In this document: positions 7,108-14,950 of the stretch, piece by piece | Numbering within the stretch: position 1 is the stretch's first letter | Layout of the letters: every line of letters begins with the position of its first letter | Assembly: GCF_048007035.1 (NCBI RefSeq) | Contig: NZ_CP180355.1 | Coordinates: forward strand, 1,364,001-1,428,000 | Length of the DNA: 64,000 nucleotides | Direction of reading: 5' to 3' | Source: Imperialibacter sp963977595 | Lineage (GTDB): Bacteria > Bacteroidota > Bacteroidia > Cytophagales > Cyclobacteriaceae | Translations under genes and position numbers: made by a program | The notes under the pieces: generated by a model | Database searches by the model: none | The model's input: only the letters and a program-made list of their open reading frames with translations | Told to the model about the DNA's origin: nothing

Positions 7108-8037
7108 CTACACCTCCTTCACGCCGGCCAGCAGGTAGAGCACTGCCATGCGGATGGCAACACCATTTTCCACCTGACCCAGTATAATAGAATGGTCGGA
7201 GTCGGCTACGTCGCTGTTGAGTTCTACTCCCCTGTTGATGGGCCCGGGGTGCATGATCACAATCTCTTTGTTCAGAGTGTCGAGCAGCTGCTTGTTGATA
7301 CCAAAATATATCGAGTACTCCCGCAACGATGGGAAGTATTTGATTTGCTGCCTTTCTAATTGAATGCGTAGCACGTTGGCGACATCGCACCATTCCAGGG
7401 CCTTTTTGACATCATACTCTACCTTCACGCCCAGCTCGCCGATGAATTTGGGTATCAGCGTGATGGGGCCACACACCATCACCTCAGCACCAAGCTTTTT
7501 AAGACAGAAGATATTGGAAAGCGCTACTCTTGAATGCAGGATGTCGCCCATGATGGCCACTCTTTTTCCAGCCACATCACCCAGTTTTTCCCGGATCGAG
7601 AATGCATCGAGCAATGCCTGCGTAGGGTGCTCGTGGGTGCCGTCGCCGGCATTGATGATGTTGGCCTTTACGTGCTTTGATAAGAAGTGGGGAGCCCCGG
7701 GGCTGGCGTGGCGCATCACCACCATGTCCACTTTCATGGCCAGGATATTGTTGACGGTGTCGAGCAGGGTTTCCCCTTTTTTGACGGAGCTGGATGAGGA
7801 GGAGAAATTAACAACGTCGGCAGAAAGTCTTTTTTCCGCCAACTCAAAAGAAAGCCTTGTACGGGTGGAGTTTTCGAAGAAGACGTTGGCGACGGTAATG
7901 TCACGCAAAGAGGGAACCTTCTTGATGGGCCGGTTAAGCACGTCTTTGAAGTTGTCGGCCGTTTGGAAAATGAGCTGAATATCCTCTTCCGTGATATCTT
8001 TGATGCCCAACAAATGGCGGGTACTCAGCTTGCTCAT
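7108..8037 (-). CDS. pyrB: Aspartate carbamoyltransferase catalytic subunit
   Basis: The 309-residue protein has the carbamoyl phosphate site FENSTRTRLSFE (about 53-64), the loop SSSSSSVKKGETLLDT (about 77-92), DGTHEHPTQALLDAFS (about 131-146) and MHPGPINRG (about 265-273). It condenses carbamoyl phosphate and L-aspartate to N-carbamoyl-aspartate, the committed step of pyrimidine synthesis, in the cytoplasm. Length matches the family. The start overlaps the stop of pyrR by four bases, so the two are translationally coupled. No pyrI regulatory subunit is next to it, so it is probably an unregulated trimer. Confidence 0.97.
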   Translation of the reverse strand: MSKLSTRHLLGIKDITEEDIQLIFQTADNFKDVLNRPIKKVPSLRDITVANVFFENSTRTRLSFELAEKRLSADVVNFSSSSSSVKKGETLLDTVNNILAMKVDMVVMRHASPGAPHFLSKHVKANIINAGDGTHEHPTQALLDAFSIREKLGDVAGKRVAIMGDILHSRVALSNIFCLKKLGAEVMVCGPITLIPKFIGELGVKVEYDVKKALEWCDVANVLRIQLERQQIKYFPSLREYSIYFGINKQLLDTLNKEIVIMHPGPINRGVELNSDVADSDHSIILGQVENGVAIRMAVLYLLAGVKEV

Positions 8038-8585
8038 GCCTCGTCCTCCTTTTCCATGATCCAGATATTGTCTTCAGGCATGCCCTGTTCTTTTAGTTCT
8101 ACTAATATTCGCTGGCTTCTCACTGTATTCACCCTTCTGCCGACATAAGTAGCTTCCACCGGAATGTCCCGGCTGTACATGCGGTCGATCAACGTCAGCA
8201 GCTCCACTTTCTCCGGCCTTCCAAAGCTTACCATGGCATCGAGGGCTGCCCGCACCGATCTGCCAGTGAACAGCACATCGTCGATCAGGATGACTTTTTT
8301 GCCTTCAATGACAAAACTGACTTTGGTTTCATGAGGAGCGATAGGTGCATCTCTGCGCCGGAAGTCGTCCCTGTGGAAGGTAGTATCCAAATAGCCAAGA
8401 AGGATTTTTTTATTCAGAAGGCTCTCAAGGCTGGTCCGGATTCTTTCGGCCAAAAAGATGCCCCTGGGCTGCAAGCCCATTAAAACGGAGTTGGCAAAGT
8501 CGCCATGATTTTCAATAAGTTGCTGACAAAGCCTGTTGATGGTGAACTGTAAAAGACGTCCGTCGAAGAGCAACCGTTTTTGCAT
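8034..8585 (-). CDS. pyrR: PyrR, pyrimidine operon regulator and uracil phosphoribosyltransferase
   Basis: The 183-residue type I phosphoribosyltransferase carries the PRPP loop VILIDDVLFTGRSVRAALDA (about 98-117). Characteristic PyrR segments are GLQPRGIFLAERI, LGYLDTTFHRDD and LIDRMYSRDIPVEATYVGRR. In Gram-positive bacteria PyrR binds leader RNA when UMP is high and causes attenuation; many also make UMP from uracil. It is first in a two-gene operon with pyrB. No clear anti-antiterminator was recognised in the 243 bp upstream, which instead holds repeats, so the mode of control here is open. Confidence 0.95.
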   Translation of the reverse strand: MQKRLLFDGRLLQFTINRLCQQLIENHGDFANSVLMGLQPRGIFLAERIRTSLESLLNKKILLGYLDTTFHRDDFRRRDAPIAPHETKVSFVIEGKKVILIDDVLFTGRSVRAALDAMVSFGRPEKVELLTLIDRMYSRDIPVEATYVGRRVNTVRSQRILVELKEQGMPEDNIWIMEKEDEA

Positions 8586-8680
8586 GGGGCGAAGTTATGA
8601 AAAAATGATTTGATTACGGATGGCGGATTTGGGATTTATGGAGAAAGTCGGAAGAAGGGAGACCGGAGACGGAAGGTGGC

Positions 8681-8705
8681 AAGGTGCGTGAAGACACTGC
8701 ACCTT
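8681..8705. repeat. Family A hairpin, single copy upstream of pyrR
   Basis: AAGGTGCGTG pairs with CACTGCACCTT around AAGA, followed by TAACAATCATTTGTAA. It lies about 100 bp upstream of pyrR. Confidence 0.7.
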
Positions 8706-8720
8706 AACAATCATTTGTAA

Positions 8721-8828
8721 GTCAGACCGTCGGATGTTCGGATGGTTCGGACTTTTGGATGTTCAGAGTGTCGGACTGTCCGATTGTCTGACCGTCCGAC
8801 TGTCCGACTGTCGGAGTGTCTGAGTATC
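8721..8828. repeat. TTCGGA-type degenerate repeat tract 3
   Basis: The tract alternates GTCAGACCGTC, GGATGTTCGGA, TGTCGGACTGTCCGA and TGTCTGACCGTCCGACTG. Many units are the reverse complement of neighbours (TCGGACTGTCCGA), so the single strand could fold extensively. It ends against the stop codon of the next minus-strand gene. Confidence 0.65.
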
Positions 8829-10388
8829 CTACCTATAAACCACCTTATTGATAAAAAACACGTTGCGGTTGAGGTTCACCCGGTTGTCCTTCAGGTTTTT
8901 GATGTCCTGAATGCCGTAGGTATAAAAGGTTTTTCCGTACCACACCGACAAGCCTCCCACCTCGTTGTCGCTCACCCTGACTTCATCATCTTCAAATGTA
9001 AGCTCGATGTCATTGAACGTTTTGCCTTCGATGATCTCATCCGATTTTATGATCTTGGATCGGATCACATTCTCAAACATGTAAAGCAAAGCCACCTCAT
9101 CGCCGGATGTACTCACATGCACAAACTGCTGCAGATCGTAGCTGGTAACGTCGTTGATTTCAAAGGAATTGTCCCAAAGCAGCGTGCCCGACTTATCGAA
9201 CGTCATCACAACGGCATGCGTGTACTTGTATCCCAGGAAATTGGGGTTGAAATAGGTATTGCTCCGGCCATAGGTGTAGCCGCCAAACCGGTCGTAGCCG
9301 CTGTAATTAGAATACCTGGGGTAGTAGGCCTCACCATACAAAGTGTATTTGTCGCCGTCCTGGATAATATCGTGCACCAGCAACCGATAGTTGAACTTTA
9401 CCCGCTTGCCCTGCACCTTCCTTCGGCTGATCTTCTCTTTAATTCTCTGCTCACGCTTGGCTCGCATGTACGAAAAGAAATTTTCCAGGTCGGCATAGTT
9501 GTAATAGTCTATCTTTTGCTGCCCGTCGTTGCCCACGGTGGCGATATAAAGCCCCCTGGAGTAGGTCGATCGTTTGTGTCCGTAAGTGCCGGCAATAAAC
9601 TGCCTATCCATTTCGAGGTGGGCGGGTGCTCCATTGATTAGGCTCTTCGATTCATCAGGCTGCAGCAAAATGTTCCTGATCATGTCCCCACTTTCTGAAA
9701 ATGACCTCACCGAAATGGTGGTGCGCTTGTCTGTCGTCTTTTCACTCATCGTCACCGTGAAAGTCCTGAGGCGGTCGTCGGTTTCCAGTCGCAGTATCTC
9801 GGCATAGTCGGCATAAAACCCAGGAACCACCTGCGGTCGTTGGTCAAAAAGGTTGTATCGGATGATCACTGGCCGGTAGTTGGTGTAGCCACCCATCAAA
9901 ATGGTGCTTCCCACTACTTCAAATTGTGTCAGGTTAACAGGGAACACCGTGTTGATGTTGAACTTGGTAGTGTCGCCTTTTTCCAGGTCCATCCTCATCA
10001 CCAGCAGTTCCTCCTGCTTGTATTGCTTTTCCCGAATGAGGTAATACATAAAGCCCGGCGAATAATCGTAGCCAATGATGCGGGACGCAAAAGGAAGATA
10101 CAGCTCCCTTCTCCATGTCATGTCAAGGGCGGTGTCGAGTTTAAAGAACTCCCACAGGTAGCCATCCTTATTTTTGTGCTCGGTTTGGTGATAAATGGAC
10201 AATCCCTCCTCCTCGCAGCTATAAACGACGTAGTCCTCGTAATTCGAGTTTTTTATCTCAAACTCCACTCTTTTGGGTTGCTCAATAAGCTCACTGGCCT
10301 TCTGGTCTTTTTTCCGGTCCTGGCCCAGTACGCCCGTGCCCGTAAGACAGCAAAAAGCCAGCAACACCGTTAATTGTTTGAGTCGCAT
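8829..10388 (-). CDS. Secreted protein of unknown function
   Basis: I do not recognise this family. The start chosen is the ATG at 10388 (MRLKQLTVLLAFCCLTGTGVLGQ), which gives a clean Sec signal peptide; an upstream in-frame ATG at 10421 would add eleven residues in front of it. The mature part is about 495 residues, rich in aromatic residues and beta-type segments (for example LLVHDIIQDGDKYTLYGEAYYPRYS and AVVMTFDKSGTLLWDNSFEIND), with a basic patch (RAKREQRIKEKISRRKVQGKRVKF). The repeated strand pattern would fit a beta-propeller, but this is a guess. No lipobox and no C-terminal sorting domain was seen. Confidence 0.8.
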   Translation of the reverse strand: MRLKQLTVLLAFCCLTGTGVLGQDRKKDQKASELIEQPKRVEFEIKNSNYEDYVVYSCEEEGLSIYHQTEHKNKDGYLWEFFKLDTALDMTWRRELYLPFASRIIGYDYSPGFMYYLIREKQYKQEELLVMRMDLEKGDTTKFNINTVFPVNLTQFEVVGSTILMGGYTNYRPVIIRYNLFDQRPQVVPGFYADYAEILRLETDDRLRTFTVTMSEKTTDKRTTISVRSFSESGDMIRNILLQPDESKSLINGAPAHLEMDRQFIAGTYGHKRSTYSRGLYIATVGNDGQQKIDYYNYADLENFFSYMRAKREQRIKEKISRRKVQGKRVKFNYRLLVHDIIQDGDKYTLYGEAYYPRYSNYSGYDRFGGYTYGRSNTYFNPNFLGYKYTHAVVMTFDKSGTLLWDNSFEINDVTSYDLQQFVHVSTSGDEVALLYMFENVIRSKIIKSDEIIEGKTFNDIELTFEDDEVRVSDNEVGGLSVWYGKTFYTYGIQDIKNLKDNRVNLNRNVFFINKVVYR

Positions 10389-10461
10389 ATTGACAATGGT
10401 CACGTCATCAAAACACTTCATAAAAGCTTGTCCCCAAAAAAAGATTTATACCCGCCCAACG

Positions 10462-10878
10462 CTATTCTTCGGATTTTTGAATAATTATATCAAACTCTTC
10501 CTTCTTGACAGGCTGCACAGACAGTCTCGAAAGCTTAATAAGTGCCATTTCGGACAGCCGCTCATCCTGCTTGATCTCTCCGAGACTCACCGGCCTTTTG
10601 AGTTTTTGCACCGGCACAAAATCCACTACCACCCAGGTGTCTTTTTCTTCTGGCTTGGCTGTCGGATCCGGGTAATACTCTTTCGCTACCCTGGCCAGCC
10701 CCACACACGACTTTTCTTTGACACTGTGATAAAAAAGAGCCAGGTCCCCTACCTTCATGTCTTTCATGAAGTTGCGGGCAGCGTAGTTTCTCACGCCATC
10801 CCACATGTCGCCACCCATGCTCACGAATTTGTCCCAGGAAAAAGTTTCTGGTTCAGATTTTATCAGCCAATAGTTCAT
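10462..10878 (-). CDS. EVE domain protein
   Basis: From the ATG at 10878 the protein is about 138 residues and starts MNYWLIKSEPETFSWD, the usual beginning of EVE proteins; an upstream in-frame ATG at 10902 is less likely, since AAGGA lies at a suitable distance before the inner one. Further family marks are MWDGVRNYAARNFMKDMKVGD and ALFYHSVKEKSCVGLARVAKEYYPDP. EVE is a PUA-like fold related to YTH; related domains bind modified bases in RNA or DNA. It appears to be a single-domain cytoplasmic protein, and its ligand in bacteria is not settled. It is not close enough to any neighbour to suggest an operon. Confidence 0.9.
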   Translation of the reverse strand: MNYWLIKSEPETFSWDKFVSMGGDMWDGVRNYAARNFMKDMKVGDLALFYHSVKEKSCVGLARVAKEYYPDPTAKPEEKDTWVVVDFVPVQKLKRPVSLGEIKQDERLSEMALIKLSRLSVQPVKKEEFDIIIQKSEE

Positions 10879-11085
10879 TTCTTCGTTCCTTTTTGGTTTC
10901 ACTAGTCAAATGTAACAGACAAAAGTCTCTTCGGTAAATAAGGCGTTTGGTATTGCGTAACAAATTCCCTCTGCACGATGTTTTCGTACGCACGTAGTTT
11001 CTTGTTTTTGTTTAGAGTAATCTAAGGAATTTTGCCTTAGGAAAATTACTTTTACAATGCCAGTTAACCAAAAACACCTCTTATT

Positions 11086-12807
11086 TTGGACAACAAAGAA
11101 ATAATCTCACAATTCCGGCTCATGGCTTCTCTTATGGAGCTTCATGAAGAAAACCAGTTTAAAATTCGTGGCTACACCGGTGCGGTTTTCAACCTTGAAA
11201 AGGTGGACAAGCCCATCGCTACCATGACTGCAGAGGAAATCGGAGCCCTGGAAGGAATCGGGAAATCGATGGCCGCCAACATCCATCAGTTGCTCGAAAA
11301 GGGCACCTTTGATGCGCTGGAGGAGCTCAGGGCATCAACGCCTGCCGGGGTGGTAGAAATGCTTTCCATCAAAGGCATTGGCCCCAAGAAAATCAAGTTG
11401 ATCTGGAAAGAGCTGGAAATTGAAAGTTTGGATGCTTTGCAAAAAGCCTGCGAGGAAGGCCGGGTGGCTGGCGTGAAGGGCTTTGGCGAGAAGACCCAGC
11501 AAACCATTCTTGATGGCTTAAAATACAGAAAGGCCAACGTAGGTAAGCTTCATTTTTCAGAAGCAGAGATGGCCGCCAACCAGCTGATTGAAGCCCTCAA
11601 AAAAGAGTTGGGAGAGAAAGTGCCCACAAGTTTTGTTGGCCCGCTGAGGCGTTTGCTGGAGGTGATCGACACGCTGGAATTGCTTGTTGGGTCGCTAAAT
11701 AGTGAGTCGATCATAAAGGCGATTGAGAAAAGTGGTTTGGGAGAAGTCAGCCTTCAGCAATCGGGACCCTATTCCATCAGGGGGCATATCAACGAACCTT
11801 ATATCACTTTCCATATCAGGCTATGCGACGAAAAGCAATTCACAGAGAAGCTTTTGTTGTACACAGCCGCACCGCTGCACCTTAACCAAACACTTGCCGA
11901 AGGTGCTGTACTGCGTGATAAGCTCACCGAAAGGGCTTTTGCTACTGAAGAGGAAGCGTATAAGCACGCTGGCCTGGCCTATATAGCGCCGGAATTGCGG
12001 GAAGGGTCTTTCGAAATAGCGTTAGCGCAGGAAAATAAGCTGCCCAAGTTGGTAGAAATGAGCGACCTCAAAGGAATTCTTCATAATCACTCTACTTACA
12101 GCGACGGGAAGAATACCTTAAAAGAAATGGCAACCTACTGCAAAGACCTTGGCTATGAGTACCTGGGTATCAGCGACCACAGTCGCTCTGCGTTTTATGC
12201 CAGCGGCCTCGAAGCCAACAGAGTAAAAGATCAGCAGGTGGAGATTGATGCGCTCAATAAAGAGATGGCGCCATTCCGCATCTTCAAAGGCATAGAATCT
12301 GACATTCTACCCGACGGCTCCCTTGACTATGAAACCGAGGTGCTGGCATCATTCGACTTTATCGTTGCCTCGGTGCACTCGGTGCTCAACATGGATTTGC
12401 AGAAAGCCACCACTCGCTTGCTAAAAGCCATCAAAAACCCTTTTACCACTATGCTTGGCCACCCCACCGGCCGACTGTTGCTGGAACGAAAGGGCTACCC
12501 CATCGACCACAAAACAGTGATTGATGCCTGCGCTGAAGAGGGTGTGATCATCGAAATCAATGCCCACCCCTGGCGGCTCGACCTCGACTGGCGCTGGGTA
12601 CACTATGCCATCGAGAAAGGCGTGATGCTTAGCATAAACCCCGACGCCCATGAAACCGAAGGCTACCATGATATGCGCTACGGGCTTTTGGTGGGCAGAA
12701 AAGGCGGCCTCACTAAAGAAATGACCTTCAATGCGCTGTCGACAGCGGAGGTGGCTGCCCATTTTGAGAAAAGAAAGAAGCGAGCGGCTGATATGGTGAA
12801 GGCATAA
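11086..12807 (+). CDS. polX: PolX-family protein: PHP exonuclease with decayed polymerase active site
   Basis: The 573-residue protein has the PolX layout: N-terminal helix-hairpin-helix domain (about 1-150), polymerase beta-like region (about 150-310), and a C-terminal PHP phosphoesterase (about 330-573). The PHP metal motifs look intact (LHNHSTYSDG, ISDHSRSA, GIESDIL, VASVHS, GHPTGRLLL, EINAHPWR, NPDAHE), which supports 3'-5' exonuclease activity. In the polymerase part the expected GS-RRG-ET-GDID motif reads VGPLRRLLEVIDTLELLVG (about 185-203), so the two catalytic aspartates are lost; the third also appears replaced. The start is TTG at 11086 (MDNKEIISQFRLMASL); no in-frame ATG precedes it. 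Probably a repair exonuclease without polymerase function. Confidence 0.9.
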   Translation: MDNKEIISQFRLMASLMELHEENQFKIRGYTGAVFNLEKVDKPIATMTAEEIGALEGIGKSMAANIHQLLEKGTFDALEELRASTPAGVVEMLSIKGIGPKKIKLIWKELEIESLDALQKACEEGRVAGVKGFGEKTQQTILDGLKYRKANVGKLHFSEAEMAANQLIEALKKELGEKVPTSFVGPLRRLLEVIDTLELLVGSLNSESIIKAIEKSGLGEVSLQQSGPYSIRGHINEPYITFHIRLCDEKQFTEKLLLYTAAPLHLNQTLAEGAVLRDKLTERAFATEEEAYKHAGLAYIAPELREGSFEIALAQENKLPKLVEMSDLKGILHNHSTYSDGKNTLKEMATYCKDLGYEYLGISDHSRSAFYASGLEANRVKDQQVEIDALNKEMAPFRIFKGIESDILPDGSLDYETEVLASFDFIVASVHSVLNMDLQKATTRLLKAIKNPFTTMLGHPTGRLLLERKGYPIDHKTVIDACAEEGVIIEINAHPWRLDLDWRWVHYAIEKGVMLSINPDAHETEGYHDMRYGLLVGRKGGLTKEMTFNALSTAEVAAHFEKRKKRAADMVKA

Positions 12808-12888
12808 TGCTTCACAAACACACAAAGAACTAGTGAATGTCCTCCATATGTTGAAAGTATCTCAGGTCGTTTTCGCCAAATCAGCTAA

Positions 12889-13896
12889 ATGAAAGTACTG
12901 ATCCTACGGTTTTCGTCTATTGGAGACATTGTACTCACCAGTCCGGTGCCAAGGGTGTTAAAAACCCAACTCGACGATGTGGAAGTGCACTATGCCACCA
13001 TGGCCCGGTTCAGATTTCTTCTGGAAGAGAACCCATATATTGATAAAATCCACGTTCTGGAGAAGGGAGACAAGCAGCTGATTGAAACACTTAAGACAGA
13101 AAACTTCGACTACGTCATTGACCTCCACCACAACCTAAGGACGCTGAGGATCAAGTGGGCGCTGAAGGCAAAGGCCTTTGCTGTGGACAAGCTCAACTGG
13201 CAAAAGTACCTGATGGTCAATTTCAAAGTAAATAAATTGCCCAACCGCCATATTGTTGACCGCTACCTCGACACCCTACAGCCATTGGGTGGCAAACCTG
13301 ACCAGCTGGGCCTCGACTATTTTATTCCGGACAAAGACGAGGTGGATATCACCTGGCTGCCAGAAAGCCACCGCAACGGATTTATTACCTACGCTATCGG
13401 TGGCCAGCATGGCACCAAAAAGCTACCGGTAAAGCGCATGATTGAGCTTTGCGACCGGATCAACAAGCCTGTCATCCTGCTGGGAGGAAAGGAAGATGCT
13501 GAGGCTGGCGAGGAAATAGCACGGTTCTTCGAACGAACAAAAAACTCAAGTGGCTATGAGGAGTCGTTGAAAGAGCTGGGTAAAAAAACAGAAATCTTCA
13601 ATGGCTGTGGTAAATTCAACTTTAACCAGTCAGCTTCATTGGTCAAGCAATCCAGCGTTGTTTTCTCGCACGACACCGGTCTTATGCACGTGGCGGCTGC
13701 CTTCGGGAAAACAGTCTTCAGCATTTGGGGCAACACCATCCCTTCTTTTGGCATGTACCCCTACAGAACAAAATTTATCGTGTTTGAAAACAATAAGATC
13801 AAGTGCAGGCCCTGCTCAAAGATAGGTTTCGATAAATGTCCAAAGGGCCATTTTAAGTGTATGAACGACCTCGTTTTTGATTTCTATATTCCTTAG
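12889..13896 (+). CDS. Glycosyltransferase family 9 (ADP-heptose:LPS heptosyltransferase-like)
   Basis: The 335-residue protein begins MKVLILRFSSIGDIVLTSPVPRVLK, the hallmark of GT9 enzymes. The C-terminal half holds the donor site segment SSVVFSHDTGLMHVAAAFGKTVFSIWGNT and a Cys-rich tail (KCRPCSKIGFDKCPKGHFKCM). These cytoplasmic GT-B enzymes add heptose to the lipopolysaccharide core; the actual sugar here is not known. The SixA-like gene starts 14 bases after its stop, so the two probably share a transcript. Confidence 0.92.
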   Translation: MKVLILRFSSIGDIVLTSPVPRVLKTQLDDVEVHYATMARFRFLLEENPYIDKIHVLEKGDKQLIETLKTENFDYVIDLHHNLRTLRIKWALKAKAFAVDKLNWQKYLMVNFKVNKLPNRHIVDRYLDTLQPLGGKPDQLGLDYFIPDKDEVDITWLPESHRNGFITYAIGGQHGTKKLPVKRMIELCDRINKPVILLGGKEDAEAGEEIARFFERTKNSSGYEESLKELGKKTEIFNGCGKFNFNQSASLVKQSSVVFSHDTGLMHVAAAFGKTVFSIWGNTIPSFGMYPYRTKFIVFENNKIKCRPCSKIGFDKCPKGHFKCMNDLVFDFYIP

Positions 13897-13910
13897 TTTG
13901 ACTCCGGTTT

Positions 13911-14414
13911 ATGAAGACAATCTATCTGGTACGGCACGCAAAATCGAGCTGGGACTTCCCTGAGCTGGACGACTTCCAAAGGCCACTAAGTAGCCGGGGC
14001 AAATCAGATGCTCCGAGGATGGGCAAGTTCCTTAATGATCAACAAATTCACCCTGACCTTGTAGTCAGCAGCCCGGCGGAGCGAGCCATCAAGACTGCTA
14101 AAAAGGTGGCTGCGGAGCTTGGCATTGATAAAAGAGAAATTATTACCGACAAATCTGTTTACCATGCCTGGCCAGACAGGTTGCTGAAGGTGGTGGTTGA
14201 ACTGGACGACCAGCACACGTCGGTGATGCTTTTTGGCCACAACCCTGGCCTGACGGAGTTTGCCAACCAACTGGCAGGGGCATCCATCGAGAATATTCCA
14301 ACCACCGGAGCCGTCGGCATTTCTTTCGAAGTCAACTACTGGCGGGACATTGGCTACGAGGCGGGCAAGCTGCTTTTCTTTCACTACCCGAAAGGATTGC
14401 CAGAGGGGTATTGA
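13911..14414 (+). CDS. sixA: SixA-like histidine phosphatase
   Basis: The 167-residue protein starts MKTIYLVRHAKSSWDFP, with the RHA motif of the histidine phosphatase superfamily (His at residue 9). Other catalytic marks are Arg in SSPAERAIKTA and the second His in VMLFGHNPGLTEFANQL. The short length and missing insertions place it with SixA-like enzymes, which remove phosphate from phosphohistidine in proteins; small-molecule substrates are also possible. Confidence 0.9.
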   Translation: MKTIYLVRHAKSSWDFPELDDFQRPLSSRGKSDAPRMGKFLNDQQIHPDLVVSSPAERAIKTAKKVAAELGIDKREIITDKSVYHAWPDRLLKVVVELDDQHTSVMLFGHNPGLTEFANQLAGASIENIPTTGAVGISFEVNYWRDIGYEAGKLLFFHYPKGLPEGY

Positions 14415-14452
14415 TAGTTACTTTCTTTCGACTCCGACTTGGAGGGGTTGCA

Positions 14453-14520
14453 GATGACGTTTTCTTTCGGGAAGTAAAGAGGGCGCTCTTGTGTTGGGGG
14501 AGAGAGCGACCTCTTTACCA
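14453..14520. repeat. Family E long hairpin repeat, copy 1
   Basis: After GATGACGTTTTCTT comes a stem that pairs GTAAAGAGG (14474-14482) with CCTCTTTAC (14510-14518) and, inside it, CGCTCT with AGAGCG. Copy 2 is at 14861-14925. Confidence 0.75.
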
Positions 14521-14860
14521 GGGCTATCGTTGGCAATTTCCTGGTGTCTTTCCTTATTTAAGTGTCATATTCCTCTTGCTCGTCATCTCGCAATTCCGGT
14601 CGTCGGGGGACACGGATCAAGCAGAAAATTTGGGGATTACCCTTTAAACCCAATGCCCCAAGTGGTCATAAAAAAGCAAAGGTCCAAGCGGGACGCATTG
14701 AACCAGTTTTACTTTTTTATTTAACCACAAACGAAACATTCAATCGCCAGAAATACAGATTGATCCGGGGACACAACCTGGGAGGGATATTGACATTCCA
14801 GAAGCCCTCAAGCCAAAAAGGGCATTTTCAAAAGCATGACTATCCGTACATGTCAATTTG

Positions 14861-14925
14861 ATGACGTTTTCTTGCGTGGAGTAAAGAGGGCGCTGTTGCG
14901 CTGGCGGAGAGAGCGACCTCTTTAC
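14861..14925. repeat. Family E long hairpin repeat, copy 2
   Basis: It has the same GATGACGTTTTCTT lead and GTAAAGAGG/CCTCTTTAC outer stem, with CGCTGTTGCGCTGGCGGA in the inner part. It ends 25 bp after the hslU stop codon on the minus strand. Confidence 0.75.
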
Positions 14926-14950
14926 CCGGGCTGCGGAAGAAGATTGTTTA

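Larger units (their letters stand above)
14415..14950. other. Non-coding gap between convergent sixA-like gene and hslU
   Basis: No credible gene is seen in these 536 bp. Three overlapping short plus-strand frames (14411-14861) have no family features. The main content is a pair of about 65-bp repeats with a long stem (14453-14520 and 14861-14925). No T-run typical of an intrinsic terminator follows either hairpin. Confidence 0.65.

Noticed and set aside
7364..7978. 204-codon plus-strand frame
   Set aside because: Antisense to pyrB; composition is that of a shadow frame.
8742..9641. 299-codon plus-strand frame
   Set aside because: It is antisense to the secreted protein at 8829-10388 and begins inside the TTCGGA repeat tract; no family-like motifs.
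10273..10905. 210-codon plus-strand frame
   Set aside because: It lies antisense across the EVE gene and the start of the secreted protein, both of which have clear signals.
14411..14861. Chain of overlapping short plus-strand frames after the sixA-like gene
   Set aside because: They cross the family E hairpin, have no family features and change frame repeatedly.
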